Shown here in pieces: positions 42,394 to 51,734 of a DNA stretch of 64,000 bases. The notes beneath the pieces were generated by a model. The model was not told where the DNA came from, searched no databases, and saw nothing but the letters and a program-made list of their open reading frames with translations. Within the stretch, counting starts at the first letter, position 1. Every line of letters starts with the position of its first letter. The stretch covers positions 372,001 through 436,000 of the forward strand of contig CAVYJC010000003.1 in NCBI GenBank assembly GCA_963768715.1. The letters are read 5' to 3'. Both the position numbers and the translations under genes were made by a program. Origin of the DNA: DATKEJ01 sp963768715. GTDB lineage: Bacteria > Bacteroidota > Rhodothermia > Rhodothermales > DATKEJ01.

Positions 42394-42522
42394 ATTGTAT
42401 CTTTCCTATTTACGTTTCTGTCCAAAACTTAAAGGTACGGCTGTTTAGAGACGTCGCGAGAGTCCACGACGTTCCTCGTTGAATTATTCACAGCCTCTGA
42501 AGGTCCGTGCGTCCGGGAGCTT

Positions 42523-42660
42523 GCCCCGAACGGGCGAGCGTCGTTCGTCGAGCGCCAGGCTTTCGTTCGTCGAGCGCGGAGGGGTCCGTGGCCTGCCCCG
42601 AGCGAGCGAGTAGCGTAGCTCGAGAAGGGAATTGACGTCGGCCGAGCGACGAGGGGTCCG
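42523..42660. repeat. GC-rich direct repeats in the gap upstream of nrdJ
   Basis: CGTTCGTCGAGCGC occurs at 42542-42555 and 42564-42577. GAGGGGTCCG occurs at 42579-42588 and 42651-42660. TGCCCCGAACGGGCGAG and TGCCCCGAGCGAGCGAG are paired variants at about 42522 and 42594. Elements with the same words (CCCCTCCG, TGCCCCGAAC) recur near 52520-52596, suggesting a dispersed intergenic element. Confidence 0.5.
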
Positions 42661-42819
42661 ATCTGGAGCGTGGAACTGTCGTAGACATGTAGAACCCAAG
42701 ATCCGCAAGACTTGTAGACCGCAAGACGGAACCCAGTTCTCCACACAATGCCAGTGGATAAAACAGCAATAACGGCTTCATGCGAACGAGGGTGTCGTAG
42801 GATATCGCGTAAAGTATTA

Positions 42820-42960
42820 TGAATACGTAAGTTTATAACTTGTTGATAAGTCGGTTTGCAAAACGGACATTCATGCATTTTATTTATTGGGCCCGCCGCC
42901 ACGTCAACGCAGATTGGTGAGCGGCTTTTCCGTTCTGTTTAAATATTCACCCCCAACCAT
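42820..42960 (+). promoter_or_regulatory. AT-rich probable promoter zone of nrdJ
   Basis: This stretch is clearly more AT-rich than its surroundings (for example TTTATAACTTGTTGATAAG and CATTTTATTTATTGG). It lies 60-200 bases before the nrdJ start with no other gene to serve on that strand. No single -33/-7 pair can be chosen with confidence. Confidence 0.3.
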
Positions 42961-43018
42961 CCTGGTTCAAGAGAAGCGCCGCTTCTCGACCTTTCCGAGG
43001 TGATCATTGAGAGACGAC

Positions 43019-46003
43019 ATGAGAGCATCTGAGACAACGCACGACACCCGGTCAGATTCAATTCAATCCGAAAACGACGATCCGCAGGGCCTGCGGATCG
43101 ACCGCGTTTTCTCATCGGCCAAAACGAGCCCATTCGATCAATTGGATTGGGAAACGCGTGACGCCGTCATCAAGGGCCACTCGGGCGACGCCGTATTCGA
43201 ACAGCACGGAGTCGAATTTCCGAAGACGTGGACCCAGCTGGCCGTCAACGTCGTGGCCAGCAAATACTTCTACGGCGACGTCAGCCATACAGACCGCCCC
43301 CCCTCCGAAGGAGGCCGCGAGCATTCACTGAAGCAGCTCGTCCACCGTGTCACGCGGTCGATCGCCGATTGGGGCGTGGAAGGCCATTACTTTGCAACGA
43401 AAGAGGACGGCGAAGTCTTTTTCGACGAACTGACCTGGCTTTGCGTCAACCAGTTCGGCTCGTTCAATTCACCGGTCTGGTTCAACGTCGGGCTGAACCA
43501 GCAATACGGCGTCAAAGACTCAGGCAACAAGACGATTTACGGCTGGGATCGGGACAGCGACGCGATGGTTCCCGTCGATCCCTACGAACGACCGCAGGCC
43601 TCGGCTTGCTTCATCATCTCCGTCAGAGACAGCATCGACGATATCTGGCAACTGATGGGTGAAAGCGCCCGGCTCTTCAAGTTCGGCTCGGGCGTCGGAG
43701 CAGACTGGTCACGCCTGCGATCCTCACGCGAGAAGCTTTCGGGGGGCGGCACTCCCAGCGGCCCGGTCTCGTTCATGCGCGTGCAGGATGCAACCGGCGG
43801 AACGATCAAGAGCGGCGGCAAAACGCGCCGCGCCGCCATTATGCAGACACTGAAAGTCTGGCACGGCGATGTCCAGGAATTCGTCACAGCCAAACAGGAA
43901 GAGGAAAGGAAAGCCTGGGCGCTTATCGAGGAAGGCTACGACGGTTCGTTTAACGGACCTGCATACGGCAGCGTCGCCTTCCAGAACGTGAATCAGTCGG
44001 TTCGCGTGACGGACGAGTTCATGCGCGCCGCCGAAAACAACGAACCGTTCAATTTGCGCGCCGTTACGACCGGCGACACCATCGAGACGGTCAGCGCCGA
44101 CGATCTACTCCGGAAAATGTCCGAAGGGACGCATGTCTGCGGCGATCCCGGTATGCAGTATGAGGACACGATCCAGCGCTGGCATACGTGCAAGAACACC
44201 GCGCCCATCCACTCGAGTAATCCGTGCTCGGAATACATGTTTCTCGACAACTCGGCGTGCAACCTGGCAAGCCTGAACCTGAGAAAGTTTCAGAACGAAG
44301 ACGGATCGTTCGACATTGAGCGCTACCGGGCCGCCTGTCGCATCTTCATTACGGCGATGGAGATTCTCGTCGACAGCGCGGGTTACCCCTCCGCCAGCAT
44401 CGCCAAGAACTCGCACGATTATCGTCCCCTCGGTCTGGGCTATTCGAACCTTGGCGCCCTCCTGATGGCGATGGGCCTCCCCTACGACTCGGATCAGGGT
44501 CGTGGTGTCGCCGGCGCCCTGATGGCCATCATGAATGGCGAAGCCTACGCGCGAAGCGCTGAGATCGCCGGCAACCGTCAGATCGGTCCTTTCAACGGCT
44601 ATCCGGACAATGCAGAGCCGATGCTCGACGTGATGCGCATGCACCGAGATTCCGTCCAGCAGATCCATGAAGACTGCCCGGAATATCTGCGCGAAGCGGC
44701 GGCGGCCACATGGGATCGCTGCGTCAACCTCGGGGAACAGTTTGGATATCGCAACGCACAGGCCACCGTCCTCGCCCCCACTGGCACGATCAGCTTCATG
44801 ATGGATTGCGACACGACCGGTATCGAGCCTGACATCGCTCTCGTGAAATACAAGCTGCTCGCAGGCAAAGGCGACGGTATGCTGAAGATCGTCAACAACA
44901 CGGTGCCCGTTTCACTGCGCCACCTCGGTTACGGAGAGGACGAGCAGGAGCGTATCCTCGCCTACATCGAGAAGAATGATACCATCGAGGGTGCACCCGA
45001 CATCAACGAGGAGCACCTGTCCGTGTTTGACTGTGCGTTCCGCCCCTTCAATGGCACGCGCAGCATTCATCATATGGGTCACGTGAAGATGATGGCGGCC
45101 TGCCAGCCGTTCATCTCGGGCGCGATCTCGAAGACGGTGAACCTCCCGGAAGAGTGCTCCATCGAAGACATCGCCGACGCGTATCTCCAGGGTTGGAAGC
45201 TGGGACTGAAGGCGCTCGCCATCTACAGGGAGAATTCGAAGCGCAGCCAGCCGCTGGCGACGAAACAGGGAGCGAACACGAAATCGGCGCGCGAGCAGGG
45301 TCCGTCGGGAGATGGCGTCATGGGTACGCCCGAAGCGGGCGCTGCCCCCGAAAGAATCATCTTCAAACCGATTCGCAAACGACTGCCCGACGAGCGACCC
45401 TCAGTCACCCATAAGTTCTCGATCGCCGGACATGAAGGCTATCTCCACGTCGGCCTCTACCCCGACAACGAGATGCCCGGTGAGATCTTCATCACGATGG
45501 CAAAGCAGGGATCCACGATTTCCGGAATGATGGATGCCTTTGCAACAGCAATCTCGATCTCACTTCAGTACGGTGTACCGCTGGACGACCTCTGTTCAAA
45601 GTTCAGTCATATGAGGTTCGAGCCGAGCGGCTTCACGAACAATCGGCAGATCCCGATCGCGAAGTCGATCATGGACTACATCTTCCGGTACCTGTCAATC
45701 AAGTTCCTCGGACAGGGGAACGATTACGAAACCCCGAAAGCGCCTGAAATCACGCAGAGCACAGCCGCATCCGACGAAGAGCAGATGGAGATGCCGTTCG
45801 CGAATCCTGTTACGGAACCATCGCCGCTCGTTGGGGAGACAGTTGAACAGGTGATGACCGAACCACACGCAGCAGCCGCCGCGAAGGCGGAAGGAAGATA
45901 TCAGGCCGACGCACCGTCGTGCCCAAATTGCGGTTCGATCATGATTAGGGCGGGCGCCTGCTACAGCTGCGCCAACTGCGGCAACACGAGTGGTTGTGGA
46001 TGA
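43019..46003 (+). CDS. nrdJ: Adenosylcobalamin-dependent (class II) ribonucleotide reductase
   Basis: About 994 aa from the ATG at 43019, which follows GAGAGACGAC; a TTG at 43007 would add 4 residues. The reductase core has the FGSGVGADWSRLRSS segment, NPCSEYMFLDNSACNLASLNL with the active-site cysteine region, and the APTGTISFMMDCDTTGIEP motif. The C-terminus ends in a four-cysteine zinc ribbon (CPNCGS...CYSCANCGNTSGCG) carrying the redox-relay cysteines. It makes deoxynucleotides from ribonucleotides using B12, independent of oxygen. No cobalamin riboswitch is evident upstream. No class I genes are in the window, and a good hairpin terminator follows. Confidence 0.96.
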   Translation: MRASETTHDTRSDSIQSENDDPQGLRIDRVFSSAKTSPFDQLDWETRDAVIKGHSGDAVFEQHGVEFPKTWTQLAVNVVASKYFYGDVSHTDRPPSEGGREHSLKQLVHRVTRSIADWGVEGHYFATKEDGEVFFDELTWLCVNQFGSFNSPVWFNVGLNQQYGVKDSGNKTIYGWDRDSDAMVPVDPYERPQASACFIISVRDSIDDIWQLMGESARLFKFGSGVGADWSRLRSSREKLSGGGTPSGPVSFMRVQDATGGTIKSGGKTRRAAIMQTLKVWHGDVQEFVTAKQEEERKAWALIEEGYDGSFNGPAYGSVAFQNVNQSVRVTDEFMRAAENNEPFNLRAVTTGDTIETVSADDLLRKMSEGTHVCGDPGMQYEDTIQRWHTCKNTAPIHSSNPCSEYMFLDNSACNLASLNLRKFQNEDGSFDIERYRAACRIFITAMEILVDSAGYPSASIAKNSHDYRPLGLGYSNLGALLMAMGLPYDSDQGRGVAGALMAIMNGEAYARSAEIAGNRQIGPFNGYPDNAEPMLDVMRMHRDSVQQIHEDCPEYLREAAAATWDRCVNLGEQFGYRNAQATVLAPTGTISFMMDCDTTGIEPDIALVKYKLLAGKGDGMLKIVNNTVPVSLRHLGYGEDEQERILAYIEKNDTIEGAPDINEEHLSVFDCAFRPFNGTRSIHHMGHVKMMAACQPFISGAISKTVNLPEECSIEDIADAYLQGWKLGLKALAIYRENSKRSQPLATKQGANTKSAREQGPSGDGVMGTPEAGAAPERIIFKPIRKRLPDERPSVTHKFSIAGHEGYLHVGLYPDNEMPGEIFITMAKQGSTISGMMDAFATAISISLQYGVPLDDLCSKFSHMRFEPSGFTNNRQIPIAKSIMDYIFRYLSIKFLGQGNDYETPKAPEITQSTAASDEEQMEMPFANPVTEPSPLVGETVEQVMTEPHAAAAAKAEGRYQADAPSCPNCGSIMIRAGACYSCANCGNTSGCG

Positions 46004-46023
46004 GGACACGTGGGGGAGGCGCG

Positions 46024-46055
46024 GAAAGCCCCGGCGGCAACGCCCCGGGGCTTTC
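46024..46055 (+). terminator. Intrinsic terminator after nrdJ
   Basis: GAAAGCCCCGG (46024-46034) pairs with CCGGGGCTTTC (46045-46055), loop of 10 bases, followed by TCATTT. It begins 21 bases after the nrdJ stop. Confidence 0.75.
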
Positions 46056-46111
46056 TCATTTAGGTACCGTCCCTACACGAAGAAGGCAAACAACGCGCTC
46101 ATACCTGAACG

Positions 46112-46886
46112 ATGGCAGTCGAGCTGTATTCTCAAAAGCGTGGACAGGGCGAGCCCCTGCTGATACTCCATGGACTCTTCGGCTCGGGAGACAACTGGCG
46201 TACGCTGAGTAAGCGCTTCGCGCACTCGTTCGAGGTGCATGTACTCGATCTTCGCAACCACGGCCGATCACCACACGTGCCCGAAATGTCCTACCGGGCG
46301 ATGTCGGAGGATGTGATGGAGTACATGGATGTGCATCGTCTCGATCGAGCCAATATTCTGGGTCACTCGATGGGCGGAAAAGTCGCCATGACGTGCGCTT
46401 TTATGTATCCGGATGCGCTGCGCCGCCTCGTCGTCGCCGACATCGCGCCGAGATCCTATCAGGCGGAGCATACCGATATCCTGGCGGCCTTGAAAGTCGT
46501 TCGTCCCGCCGAGATCGAGAGCCGCGAAGAAGCGGCGGAAATACTGGCCGAATATATCCCCTCCCGACGGGTTCGTCAGCTCCTGCTGAAGAACCTCCAT
46601 CGACTTCCTAACGGCGGATTCGAGTGGAGGATGAACGTCCCCGTTATCGAAAAGGCCTACGATGACCTCCGGTCATGGCCCTCCTTCGGGTCCGCGACGT
46701 TCCCCGAGCCTGCGCTGCTCATCTGGGGCACAAAATCGTCGTACGTAACCGACGACGATCGAGATGCCTTCCTGGAACCCTTCCCTCTTGCCCGCTTCGA
46801 GAGCATCGATGCGGGACACTGGCTCCACGCCGAGGCGCCCGAAGAGTTCTTTCCAGCTCGTAATCCGGTTCCTGACTGGCTCCTAA
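46112..46886 (+). CDS. Alpha/beta hydrolase (YbfF-like), apparent frameshift near the C-terminus
   Basis: Starts at the ATG at 46112. It has the HGLFGSGDNW oxyanion segment, nucleophile S86 in GHSMGG, and the catalytic His in DAGHWLHAEAP near residue 239. This resembles the acyl-CoA/carboxyl esterase group including YbfF. In the given frame the ORF runs to 47002, over 100 bases into the convergent NUDIX gene, with an implausible tail. One base fewer near 46850-46854 gives the ending FFQLVIRFLTGS and a TAA at 46884-46886, so the two genes then overlap only at their stops. I take that as the true end. Confidence 0.84.
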
Positions 46887-47503
46887 AGTCGAATCGAGTC
46901 CATGTGAACGCGAAGCGTCTCGAATCCGAGCATGTCGCGCGCACGGTCCCACGGCACCCAGCGGACCACCTCGATCTGCTCCACCTCCTGCGGCGTGAAT
47001 GATTCAGTAGACGTCTCCATCCGGAACCAGTGCGTCGTCTTGACGGCGTAGCGCGTCCCATCTGGATATCCATGCACGGTCGTACCCAGGGGCTCAATGA
47101 TGCGGAGATCTGTGGCGCCGACCTCCTCGGTGACCTCCCGAATCGCGGCCGCCTCGATCGATTCGCCGTGATCCAGCTTGCCTTTGGGGAGATCCCAGAC
47201 TCCGCGTCGAAATATCAGGAGCAGCTCGGTTTCATCGAGTTTGTTGCGAACGACGTATCCCCCCGCGGCAGTTACGTCGAAAGGCGGCAAGTAAGGGAGG
47301 CCGTTCCTTGCATCCGAAATGGTTAATTTGAGATCATCCGGAATACTGGAAGGTATTCGGTCCGCGTCGTACACGAGAATCGATTCGGTGCGTGAATCGG
47401 CCCGAGCTAGATTGAGGCTCGGATACACGGCGTCGGGCGCCACAGTGACCGTTGCGCCGCGCGTTTCGCGCAAGTTGTCGGCAACCGAAATGAAACGAAA
47501 CAT
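46883..47503 (-). CDS. NUDIX hydrolase
   Basis: 206 aa from the ATG at 47503 (MFRFISVADN); the frame is open further upstream to 47590 but that part runs towards the divergent nadE. The NUDIX box is GKLDHGESIEAAAIREVTEEVGA, an exact GX5EX7REUXEEXGU match, preceded by GGYVVRN and WDLPKG. An N-terminal ~75-residue region precedes the NUDIX domain. These enzymes hydrolyse nucleoside-diphosphate-linked compounds; the substrate is not predictable here. Confidence 0.9.
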   Translation of the reverse strand: MFRFISVADNLRETRGATVTVAPDAVYPSLNLARADSRTESILVYDADRIPSSIPDDLKLTISDARNGLPYLPPFDVTAAGGYVVRNKLDETELLLIFRRGVWDLPKGKLDHGESIEAAAIREVTEEVGATDLRIIEPLGTTVHGYPDGTRYAVKTTHWFRMETSTESFTPQEVEQIEVVRWVPWDRARDMLGFETLRVHMDSIRL

Positions 47504-47602
47504 AATCAAGTTGATGACGCTGCCCAATCGGCAGGGATCTCTAGAACCGAAGCCGGCATGCCGGGTTTCAGCGACCGACCTATTCGCCAATCTCGGAACT
47601 GG

Positions 47603-49279
47603 ATGCGCCTAGCTCTCGGACAGATCAACCCAACCGTCGGAGACATCGCCGGAAACGCGGAGCGGATGATGGAGATGATCCAGCAGGCCCGCGGCAACGC
47701 CGATCTGATCGTCTTCCCGGAGTGCTGCCTCGTCGGATATCCGCCGCTCGATCTGCTCGAGCGCGGATCATTCATCCAGGCATCAGCGGCCGGCGTACAA
47801 TGGCTGATCGATCGCATCCCGAGCAACATCTCGGTAATCTTCGGCGCTCCGATTCGCAGCCCGCACGCATACGGGAAACCGGTGCAAAACGCCGCAATCC
47901 TCGTAGACGACGGTGAGATGACCGGCACGGCCGCGAAGATACTCCTTCCGACTTACGACGTGTTCGACGAATACCGCTACTTCGAGCCGGGCCACGCCTG
48001 CCTCCCAATGGTATGGAAGGGTCTCCGCCTGGGCGTGCATGTCTGCGAGGACATGTGGAACAATGAATCCTGGTCCCCCTACCGGCGCTACTCGAAAAAC
48101 CCCGTCGACGAGCTCGCAGAGCAGAACATCGATCTGTTCATCAACATCTCGGCCTCCCCGTTCGCCATCGGAAAGATCAAAGAGCGGGACGGCATCATCA
48201 GGGATTACTGTCGTCGTCACCGCCGGCCATTTGTCTACGTGAATCAGGTAGGCGCAAACACCGAGCTCGTCTTCGACGGCTCGAGCTGCGCGTTCGATTC
48301 GACGGGCGCATTGCAGGTTCGGGCCGCATCTTTCCGTGAGGAACTCGTCTACTGGACCCCCGGTCTGGATCCACTCAAGGAAACCCCACGCTCCGATATC
48401 GTCGATCTCCACGATGCGCTCGTTCTCGGCGTACGCGACTATTTCCACAAGACGGGCATCTTCAAGCGAGCCGTCGTCGGTCTATCGGGAGGAATAGATT
48501 CCGCCGTGACGTGTGCCATCGCAGCAACCGCACTCGGACCCGACAGAGTACTCGGCATCGCCATGCCGTCGCGCTACTCGTCGGAAGGATCGGTCAACGA
48601 CGCCGTTGCGCTCGCGGAAAACCTCGGTATCGAACTCCAATCCGTACCGATCGAACCGGCAGTCGCATCGTTCAACGAGATGCTGTCCGATCTTTTTGCA
48701 GGTACGAAACCCGGGGTTGCTGAGGAGAACATCCAGGCGCGAGTTCGTGGCGCGACCCTTATGGCCCTGTGCAACAAGTTCAGTCACCTTCTGCTCACGA
48801 CGGGAAACAAGAGTGAGCTCGCGACCGGATACGCGACGCTCTACGGAGATATGAGCGGCGGACTCGCAGTACTATCGGACGTTTTCAAGACGCAGGTGTA
48901 TGAGCTCGCGGCATACATCAACGAGCGTGCCGGCCATGAAGTGATTCCGCAATCGACCATTACGAAGCCGCCGTCCGCCGAATTGCGCCCGGATCAGAAA
49001 GACAGCGACTCGCTGCCGCCCTACGAAGTGCTCGATGACATACTCAGCCGGTATATCGAAGATGCAGAGTCGCGGGAAACGATTGCCATGGCGGGACACG
49101 ACGAGCGTCTCGTCGATGACGTTCTTCGCATGGTAGATCGCAACGAGTACAAGCGCCGCCAGGCAGCCCCCGGTATCCGCGTCACGAACAAGGCATTCGG
49201 ACTCGGTCGACGTCTTCCAATCGTGATGCGCTGGCGTCCAATCGAATCGCGTCCGAACATTACCACGGCAGGCAAATGA
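47603..49279 (+). CDS. nadE: Glutamine-dependent NAD+ synthetase
   Basis: 558 aa from the ATG at 47603 (MRLALGQINPTVGD); a longer frame to 47558 adds 15 unlikely residues. The N-terminal nitrilase-type glutaminase has the catalytic triad regions FPECCLVGYPP (Glu), KILLPTYDVFDEYRYF (Lys) and GVHVCEDMW (Cys). The C-terminal synthetase carries the PP-loop GLSGGIDSAVT and LLTTGNKSELATGY. It amidates deamido-NAD+ to NAD+. The stop overlaps the ruvA start (ATGA at 49276-49279). Confidence 0.96.
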   Translation: MRLALGQINPTVGDIAGNAERMMEMIQQARGNADLIVFPECCLVGYPPLDLLERGSFIQASAAGVQWLIDRIPSNISVIFGAPIRSPHAYGKPVQNAAILVDDGEMTGTAAKILLPTYDVFDEYRYFEPGHACLPMVWKGLRLGVHVCEDMWNNESWSPYRRYSKNPVDELAEQNIDLFINISASPFAIGKIKERDGIIRDYCRRHRRPFVYVNQVGANTELVFDGSSCAFDSTGALQVRAASFREELVYWTPGLDPLKETPRSDIVDLHDALVLGVRDYFHKTGIFKRAVVGLSGGIDSAVTCAIAATALGPDRVLGIAMPSRYSSEGSVNDAVALAENLGIELQSVPIEPAVASFNEMLSDLFAGTKPGVAEENIQARVRGATLMALCNKFSHLLLTTGNKSELATGYATLYGDMSGGLAVLSDVFKTQVYELAAYINERAGHEVIPQSTITKPPSAELRPDQKDSDSLPPYEVLDDILSRYIEDAESRETIAMAGHDERLVDDVLRMVDRNEYKRRQAAPGIRVTNKAFGLGRRLPIVMRWRPIESRPNITTAGK

Positions 49280-49866
49280 TCACTTACGTATCAGGCAAAC
49301 TCATAGAAAGGACCCCGGCGCGCGTTGTGGTCGACGTCCATGGTGTCGGGCTGGAACTCCACATCCCTGCTTCGTCCTTTGACAAGCTGCCGGCACTCGG
49401 CGATACGGTCAAGCTGCTGACTTACCATTATGTGCGCGAGGATACGATGCAGCTATTCGGGTTCGCCACATCGTCGGAGCGCCGGACGTTCGAATCGATG
49501 CTCGCCGTTTCGGGAGTAGGCCCCCGCCTTGCCCTTGCCGCACTGTCGGCCCTTGATGTGCAGGAACTGCGCCGCGGCATCATGGGCGGAGACGCCGGGC
49601 TCCTGACGCGGATCCCGGGTGTGGGCCGCAAGACGGCGGAACGTCTCGTCGTTGAGCTGCGAGATCGATTTGCGCAAGTCGAAGTGGACGAGTCGACCGT
49701 TTCAGGTTCGTCAACCGACGGTTCCGCTCGACTCGATGCCCTCGCCGCACTCGAATCGCTGGGCCTCAGTCGCTCTGCCGCCGAAGACCGTATCCGCCGG
49801 GTCATGCGTGACAATCCGGGTTTGGAAACCGCCGAACAACTGATTAAACTGGCGCTTCGCGAGTAG
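49276..49866 (+). CDS. ruvA: Holliday junction branch migration protein RuvA
   Basis: 196 aa, a normal length. Domain I is the OB-fold start MITYVSGKLIERTPARVVVDVHGVGLELHI, domain II holds two helix-hairpin-helix motifs (VSGVGPRLALAALSAL and IPGVGRKTAERLVVEL), and domain III is the C-terminal three-helix segment (ALAALESLGLSRSAAEDRIRRV). It forms tetramers on Holliday junctions and loads RuvB, which is not in this window. Translation is coupled to nadE by a 4-base overlap. Confidence 0.96.
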   Translation: MITYVSGKLIERTPARVVVDVHGVGLELHIPASSFDKLPALGDTVKLLTYHYVREDTMQLFGFATSSERRTFESMLAVSGVGPRLALAALSALDVQELRRGIMGGDAGLLTRIPGVGRKTAERLVVELRDRFAQVEVDESTVSGSSTDGSARLDALAALESLGLSRSAAEDRIRRVMRDNPGLETAEQLIKLALRE

Positions 49867-49928
49867 CAGGCTTTCGCTACAGCCTGATCTCGCGGGAATT
49901 CGCCCAGAAGCAACCTTTCTCGACTTGT

Positions 49929-50654
49929 ATGGACGGAATACTGCGCCCGCCCGTCCCGGCCGGGGCAAAACTGATTGTCCTCGCCGACGAAGATCGGGAC
50001 ATCGTCAACCTCCTGCAGTACATCCTCGAGGCCGAGGGTTTTGTGACGCAGGCCGTAAATGACGGCGCTTCGTTGCTCGAAACCGCGGGTGAAGTCCAAC
50101 CGGACCTGATCATCATGGACGTTATGCTGCCCCGAGTCGACGGGATTGCAGCCTGCCACAAGATCCGCCGGCATGGTCTTCTCTGGAGAACACCCGTGAT
50201 CCTTCTTACCGATTTGTCCGAGGAAAGCATCGAGGTAGAGGCGCTGGATGCGGGAGCGGATGACTTTCTTTACAAGCCTATCGTACCTCGTTTGCTGATG
50301 AGCCGGGTGAGAGCGCTGCTGCGTCGAGCAAGCGCCTATGCCGAATCCGGCTTCCTGCCTCAGGTCCTTCGCGTAGCCGACTTGGAGGTAAACCGTAACG
50401 ATTACCTCGTTCGACGTCTCGTCGATCCTCCGGAAGTAATTCGACTCACGCGTCGTGGATTCGAGCTGCTCCACTATCTTGCATCGCATCCCGGCAGAGT
50501 CTTCACCCGGCAGGAGCTCTTGAACGACGTATGGGGCTCCCACGTGATCGTCATGGATAGAACGGTGGACGTCCACGTCAGCAAGCTGAGGGAAACAGTC
50601 GGGTCCAGTTACATCGAAACCGTGAAGGGTGTTGGATACCGCTTCCGATCGTGA
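49929..50654 (+). CDS. OmpR/PhoB-family response regulator
   Basis: 241 aa. The receiver has acidic residues D20/E21, phospho-acceptor D64 (LIIMDVMLP), T94 and K116 (DDFLYKP). The C-terminal winged-helix domain shows the expected recognition region (TRRGFELLHYLASHPGRVFTRQELL and VDVHVSKLRETVGSSYIETVKGVGYRF). It is a transcription factor controlled by the adjacent kinase, whose GTG start lies 26 bases inside this gene. The target genes are not visible. Confidence 0.94.
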   Translation: MDGILRPPVPAGAKLIVLADEDRDIVNLLQYILEAEGFVTQAVNDGASLLETAGEVQPDLIIMDVMLPRVDGIAACHKIRRHGLLWRTPVILLTDLSEESIEVEALDAGADDFLYKPIVPRLLMSRVRALLRRASAYAESGFLPQVLRVADLEVNRNDYLVRRLVDPPEVIRLTRRGFELLHYLASHPGRVFTRQELLNDVWGSHVIVMDRTVDVHVSKLRETVGSSYIETVKGVGYRFRS

Positions 50655-51723
50655 GTCACCGGTCAACGGGTCCCGCGCACTTGGACTCGCGTGGAAGACA
50701 TCGATCGTCGTCGGTGTCGCAGCAGGCATTTCAGCCGGACTGGTCGCCTTCTTGCTTCGCCTTCCCATGCCTGGGATAACGGCAGCAGTTGCGACGACAG
50801 CGGCCGCAGGGGCAGGATTCTTCGTTGTAAGAGCTTTGATCGTCAAGCGCCTCGTGTCGGCATCCGATCTGGCCGACCATGTTCGGGAACTGGGCGTTCC
50901 CGGCGACAAGAAGTCCAATCAAAACGGAGATGAGATTGATCGGCTGACGGCTTCGCTCGAACATGCATCCGAATCCGTTGCGGCCCGCATAGCGCGGCTC
51001 AGACGTATCGAAAACTACCGGCAGGAATTCCTCGGAGACGTTTCCCATGAGTTGCAGACCCCCATCTTCGCGGTGGAGGGTTTTGCCGAAACGCTCCTTG
51101 AGGGGGCGCTTGAGGATCCGAACGTGAATCGGACTTTCGTCGAGAAGATCCACAGAAATGCCCGACGACTGTCCGCGCTCGTAAATGATTTGTCGGACAT
51201 CTCCCAAATCGAAACGGGATCACTGAGGATGAATCTCGTGTTGTTCGACCCAAAGCAGCTCGCGCAGGAGTCCGTCGAGTCACTCGAGATCTCCGCGGAG
51301 CATGCAGAGGTGCGTCTCTACTCATTCGTTAGTCAGGGGGTTGCCTCGGTCGTGGGTGACAGGGAGCGCGTTCGGCAAGTCCTTTTGAACCTGATTACGA
51401 ACGGCATCAAGTACAACAACCCTGGGGGATCCGTCGAGCTGGCCGTTTGGCAGAGTGACGAGCGTTCGGTCACGTTTTCTGTAACGGACGACGGCATCGG
51501 CATTGCGCCCGACGACATTCCGCGTGTCACCGAACGTTTTTACCGCGTCGACAAGAGCCGATCACGGGAGCGGGGAGGGACAGGACTCGGCCTCGCCATT
51601 GTGAAACACATCGTCGAGGCTCACGGGTCGGCCCTTCTCATCCAGAGCAAACCGGGCCACGGCTCCACATTCAGCTTCGCTCTCGCTACGGCGTCCAATC
51701 CTGCTCCACCAACTAACGCGTGA
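50629..51723 (+). CDS. PhoR-like sensor histidine kinase
   Basis: 364 aa from a GTG at 50629, overlapping the response-regulator gene by 26 bases. Two N-terminal membrane helices (SIVVGVAAGISAGLVAFLL; GITAAVATTAAAGAGFFVVRAL) with almost no periplasmic loop are followed by a HAMP-like segment. The dimerisation H-box is VSHELQTP with H140. The ATPase lobe has N (NLITNGIKYNN), G1 (DDGIGI), F (FYRVDKSRS) and G2 (GGTGLGL). The tiny loop suggests it senses a membrane or intracellular signal, or a partner such as a phosphate transporter, rather than a periplasmic ligand. Confidence 0.94.
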   Translation: MLDTASDRESPVNGSRALGLAWKTSIVVGVAAGISAGLVAFLLRLPMPGITAAVATTAAAGAGFFVVRALIVKRLVSASDLADHVRELGVPGDKKSNQNGDEIDRLTASLEHASESVAARIARLRRIENYRQEFLGDVSHELQTPIFAVEGFAETLLEGALEDPNVNRTFVEKIHRNARRLSALVNDLSDISQIETGSLRMNLVLFDPKQLAQESVESLEISAEHAEVRLYSFVSQGVASVVGDRERVRQVLLNLITNGIKYNNPGGSVELAVWQSDERSVTFSVTDDGIGIAPDDIPRVTERFYRVDKSRSRERGGTGLGLAIVKHIVEAHGSALLIQSKPGHGSTFSFALATASNPAPPTNA

Positions 51724-51734
51724 CAACTTCGCCC

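Larger units (their letters stand above)
42394..43018. other. Long non-coding region upstream of nrdJ
   Basis: About 625 bases without a convincing gene. 42480-42730 is GC-rich with internal direct repeats (see separate entry). 42780-42960 is AT-rich and the likely promoter zone of nrdJ. A GAGAAGC/GCTTCTC hairpin (42971-42987) sits 31 bases before the nrdJ ATG. I do not see the conserved boxes of a cobalamin riboswitch. Confidence 0.5.

Noticed and set aside
42350..42860. Possible replication origin (a TGTGGATAA DnaA-box match and similar sequences)
   Set aside because: Only one perfect box, no cluster, and no dnaA, dnaN or gidA neighbourhood.
42429..42902. Minus-strand ORF (157 codons) in the nrdJ upstream gap
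   Set aside because: It reads through GC-rich direct repeats, has an implausible composition and no ribosome-binding or family support.
42780..43018. Cobalamin riboswitch before nrdJ
   Set aside because: I could not find the conserved B12-box or the multi-stem layout by eye.
49428..50918. Long minus-strand ORF (496 codons) opposite ruvA, the response regulator and the kinase
   Set aside because: It spans three well-supported genes on the other strand and its translation is low-complexity Arg/Ser/Pro-rich.
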